Assembly (NCBI GenBank): GCA_019636445.1
Contig: JAHBXO010000020.1
Coordinates: 1 to 64,000 of the forward strand
DNA from: Gemmataceae bacterium
GTDB taxonomy: Bacteria > Planctomycetota > Planctomycetia > Gemmatales > Gemmataceae
Direction of reading: 5' to 3'
DNA length: 64,000 nucleotides
The notes under the pieces are model-generated. The model did not search any database. It had not been told where the DNA came from and worked only from the letters and a program-made list of their open reading frames with translations. The position numbers and the translations under genes were made by a program. Each line of letters begins with the position of its first letter. Position 1 is the stretch's first letter. This document shows, piece by piece, positions 61,443-64,000 of this stretch.

Positions 61443-61614
61443 GACCAACGGATTCCGGCAAAGCCGCAAAACCGTCGGCACCCGAAAAAAATCCGCATTC
61501 TCCCGACGTTTCCGGTCGTCGTTTCATCGCGCGTTAACCTATACTTACGCGATGTTGCCGGGACTCGACCGGCCTCCCTTTCAGCAACGACTGCGCGATC
61601 CCGGAGTGTAGGCG

Positions 61615-64000
61615 ATGCCCGCACCGGCTACCGTTGACGAATTCCTCGAACTCGTCCGGAAAAGCGGCGTCGTCGACGAAGCGAAGCTCAATACCTACCT
61701 CGATAAGCAGAAGCTGCAAGGAGCCTTTCCGACGGAACCCGGCAAATGCGCCGGCAAGTTCGTCCGTGACGCCGTGCTCACGTACTTCCAGGCCGAACAA
61801 CTCCTCCAAGGGAAGTGGAAACGCTTTACCATCGGCAAATACAAGGTGCTGGAAAAGCTCGGCGTTGGCGGCATGGGCCAGGTGTTCCTTTGTGAACACA
61901 AGCTCATGCGCCGCCGCGTCGCGGTGAAGGTTCTCCCGGCGGCGAAAGGACAGGACGACGCCTCGCGTGAGCGGTTCTATCAGGAAGCGCGTGCCGTCGC
62001 CGCGCTGGACCACCCGAATATTGTCCGCGCCTACGACATCGACCACGACGAAGGCCTGCATTTCCTGGTGATGGAGTTCGTCGACGGCGTCAATTTGCAA
62101 GACCTCGTCAAGCGTGCCGGACCACTCGATCCCATCCGCGCCTGCCACTACATCTACGGTTCCGCCGTCGGCCTCCAGTATGCCAGCGAAACCGGCATCG
62201 TCCACCGCGACATCAAGCCGGGAAATATCCTCATCGACCGCTCTGGCGTCGTGAAGATCCTCGACATGGGCCTGGCCCGTTTCTTCAACGACGAGGACGA
62301 CTCGCTCACGAAAAAGTACGACGAGAACGTGCTCGGCACGGCCGACTACCTGGCACCCGAGCAGGCCGTCGACAGCCACACCGTCACGATCCGCGCCGAC
62401 CTCTATTCCCTTGGGGGCACGTTCTATTTCCTCCTCACTGGGCAACCTCCGTTCCCGGAAGGATCCGTCGCCCAAAAACTCCTCTGGCATCAGACGCGTG
62501 ACCCGAAACCGATCGGTCAGGTCCGACCGGAAGTCCCGGCGGAGATTATCGCGATCGTCGAAAAGCTCATGAAGAAGAACCCGGACGATCGCTATCAGTC
62601 GCCAAGCGAGTTGATGGCGGTACTCCAGGACTTCGTCCAAGTGCCGATCCCACCACCGACCGATAAGGAATTGCCGCCGCTTTCCCCGGCCGCCGCCGGG
62701 ACCACGTCCACCGCGAACCGCGTGCCGAGCGGAGTGATGCTTTCCGGCGGAAGCCCGGCTTCGTCGACGCAATCGAGCTTCGAGGTGCGCGTGTTGGCCA
62801 ACGGGGCGTCCGGCGTGCCCGGAAGTTCGACGCACGATCGCGCCGCGACCGCCGTGGCCACCCTGCCCGCTTCTCAGGCCGCGGATGTTCAGGTTGGTGT
62901 CTGGGCCACGCTCGACGGCGATACCGCCCCACGCGACTCGAACGAGACGGCCCGCACCGAACGGCCGGACAGCAAGAAAGGCACGAAGGCTCCGGCCGTG
63001 CCACCTGGGCGAAAAAGCCGCAAAAAACTCTTCATCGGAGCAGGGATCGCACTCGGCGTTGCCGCACTCGCCGCCGGGGTATATGTCCTCCTCTTACCAC
63101 CTTCGACACCGGCCCCCGCACCCGTGCCAGCGCAACTCGACTACAGTCGCGTGTACGTCGGCAAGGGATCCGCCCCAGACGGGTTCGCCACGTTCCCGTC
63201 GGTCCGCGAGGCCGTCAACGCCATCGGCAAACGGCCGGAATTCGAAGAAGCCAAACGCGGCAGCGCACGGCCCACTATTGTCCTCATGGACGAGTCCCAT
63301 CAGGAACTACCGATCGCCCTGACCGCGCCGAACAGCCGGCTCAAGGAATTGATCGTCGAAGCCGCCGATCCCGCCAAACCCGTCGTTTGGAAGACGCCCG
63401 CCGGCTCGAATGTGAAAACGCTTCTCGTCATCCGCAATCTGCCGGGGCTGACCATTCGTAACGTCATATTCGACGCGGAGGGCCAAATGGACTACGGCCT
63501 TGTACTGGCCGGATCGCTGCCCGGCGCGCGTCTGGAAAACGTCGTTGTTCGCGGGGCCAAGGTCGCTGGGATTCGATTCGAAAACGTGTCGGCCGAAGAC
63601 AAAAAGCCCTGTGTGCTGAGCAAGCCGACCGTCATCGTCAGCGGGGAGGCGCTCGCGGCGCTGCATTTCACCTTGCCCGAACGTAGCGACGTCGGCGCCG
63701 GACGCAACTCCTTCATCAAAATCGAATCCGGCCGCTTCGAAGGCCCCGCCGCTGCCGCCGCCTTGATCGACACCGCCCTTGTCTCGGTCGAGTTCGTGAA
63801 CAACCGCTTCTATCATTTCCAATCCGGCCTTGCGGTCCGACAGCCGACTACCCTTCCGTGGAAGCTGACGGTGCGAAACAACACGTTTCACTCGATCACC
63901 GGCAACGCGTTCCACGCCGCCGAGTTCGACCTGCCGGTCGCATCGGACGTTTCACTCTCGCGGAACTACTTCGCCAACGTGAAGGGGATCGCATTTGTGA
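61615..64000 (+). CDS. Ser/Thr protein kinase with extracellular beta-helix domain (3-prime end beyond window)
   Basis: An open frame from the ATG at 61615 (GGAG upstream) to the window edge, at least 795 codons without a stop. It shares its N-terminal domain and kinase domain with the gene just upstream: VDEFLELVRKSGVVDEAKL, GVGGMGQVF, Lys105, IVHRDIKPGN, DMG for DFG, GTADYLAPEQAV. After a Thr/Ser/Pro linker comes one membrane helix (about 472-492), then an outer domain from about 505 that looks like a right-handed parallel beta-helix (LTIRNVIFDAEGQMDYGLVLAG, ARLENVVVRGAKVAGIRFENV, WKLTVRNNTFHSITGNAF). The outer domain may sense a polysaccharide. Only the C-terminus is missing. Confidence 0.9.
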   Translation, partial: MPAPATVDEFLELVRKSGVVDEAKLNTYLDKQKLQGAFPTEPGKCAGKFVRDAVLTYFQAEQLLQGKWKRFTIGKYKVLEKLGVGGMGQVFLCEHKLMRRRVAVKVLPAAKGQDDASRERFYQEARAVAALDHPNIVRAYDIDHDEGLHFLVMEFVDGVNLQDLVKRAGPLDPIRACHYIYGSAVGLQYASETGIVHRDIKPGNILIDRSGVVKILDMGLARFFNDEDDSLTKKYDENVLGTADYLAPEQAVDSHTVTIRADLYSLGGTFYFLLTGQPPFPEGSVAQKLLWHQTRDPKPIGQVRPEVPAEIIAIVEKLMKKNPDDRYQSPSELMAVLQDFVQVPIPPPTDKELPPLSPAAAGTTSTANRVPSGVMLSGGSPASSTQSSFEVRVLANGASGVPGSSTHDRAATAVATLPASQAADVQVGVWATLDGDTAPRDSNETARTERPDSKKGTKAPAVPPGRKSRKKLFIGAGIALGVAALAAGVYVLLLPPSTPAPAPVPAQLDYSRVYVGKGSAPDGFATFPSVREAVNAIGKRPEFEEAKRGSARPTIVLMDESHQELPIALTAPNSRLKELIVEAADPAKPVVWKTPAGSNVKTLLVIRNLPGLTIRNVIFDAEGQMDYGLVLAGSLPGARLENVVVRGAKVAGIRFENVSAEDKKPCVLSKPTVIVSGEALAALHFTLPERSDVGAGRNSFIKIESGRFEGPAAAAALIDTALVSVEFVNNRFYHFQSGLAVRQPTTLPWKLTVRNNTFHSITGNAFHAAEFDLPVASDVSLSRNYFANVKGIAFV

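Overview
This is 64 kb of GC-rich DNA that most likely comes from a planctomycete chromosome, probably of the Gemmataceae type. Several things point that way: a DUF1559 protein with a prepilin-type N-terminus, a PVC-type membrane-bound dehydrogenase fused to cytochrome c, very large secreted proteins that begin with an LEDR..P motif and end in FG-GAP repeats, five Ser/Thr protein kinases (several membrane-anchored), zinc-ribbon proteins, and many secreted enzymes. About 47 protein genes and two tRNA genes are supported. No rRNA, CRISPR array or insertion sequence was seen.

Layout. 1-6.4 kb: a membrane-anchored kinase with an apparently broken formylglycine-generating-enzyme domain, a nitrilase-family hydrolase, a DUF1559 protein with a small lipoprotein, and a leftward unit trpD / nucleoside hydrolase / DUF4476 protein. 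6.5-13.1 kb: lexA, an unusual array of four 13-bp palindromes, then a tight rightward operon for a sugar acid (amidohydrolase, enolase-superfamily dehydratase, DapA-type aldolase, MFS transporter, ceramidase-like protein). 13.1-15.7 kb: tRNA-Val and tRNA-Ile2 flank the stub of a tyrosine recombinase, followed by a UvrC N-terminal-half (Cho-like) nuclease and a two-gene HEPN/BolA-like pair. 15.8-20 kb: an ExuT-like transporter converges on a 982-residue PQQ-type sugar dehydrogenase with FG-GAP repeats. 20.4-24.2 kb: an overlapping operon aroDE-aroK-prepilin peptidase-hisH. 24.4-29.6 kb: Uma2 nuclease-like protein, a sigma-like protein with an N-terminal hydrophobic segment, a HEAT-repeat protein and a zinc-ribbon kinase. 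29.8-38.2 kb: PVC dehydrogenase/cytochrome, secreted Rid protein, YjhG-type aldonate dehydratase, secreted aldose epimerase and a second enolase-superfamily enzyme. 38.2-39.3 kb: a winged-helix/TIR-domain pair. 39.3-47 kb: methyltransferase, Cys-rich secreted protein and a 1919-residue DUF4394/Calx-beta/FG-GAP protein. 47.3-64 kb: recA, a membrane protein, an FAD oxidoreductase with a golvesin-like tail, a zinc-ribbon membrane protein, a polytopic membrane protein, a HEAT lipoprotein, a YfcE-like phosphoesterase, a secreted protein, a molybdopterin oxidoreductase and two tandem kinases; the last runs off the window.

Common threads are sugar and sugar-acid catabolism (three enzyme clusters with transporters), amino-acid biosynthesis (shikimate, tryptophan and histidine genes scattered rather than in pathway operons), the SOS response (lexA and recA share a candidate operator, TTGYACA-N3-GTT), and signalling by membrane kinases. 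Two small two-gene modules, winged-helix/TIR and HEPN/BolA-like, are the best candidates for undescribed systems. Many genes end in long perfect hairpins, two of which look like members of one dispersed family.
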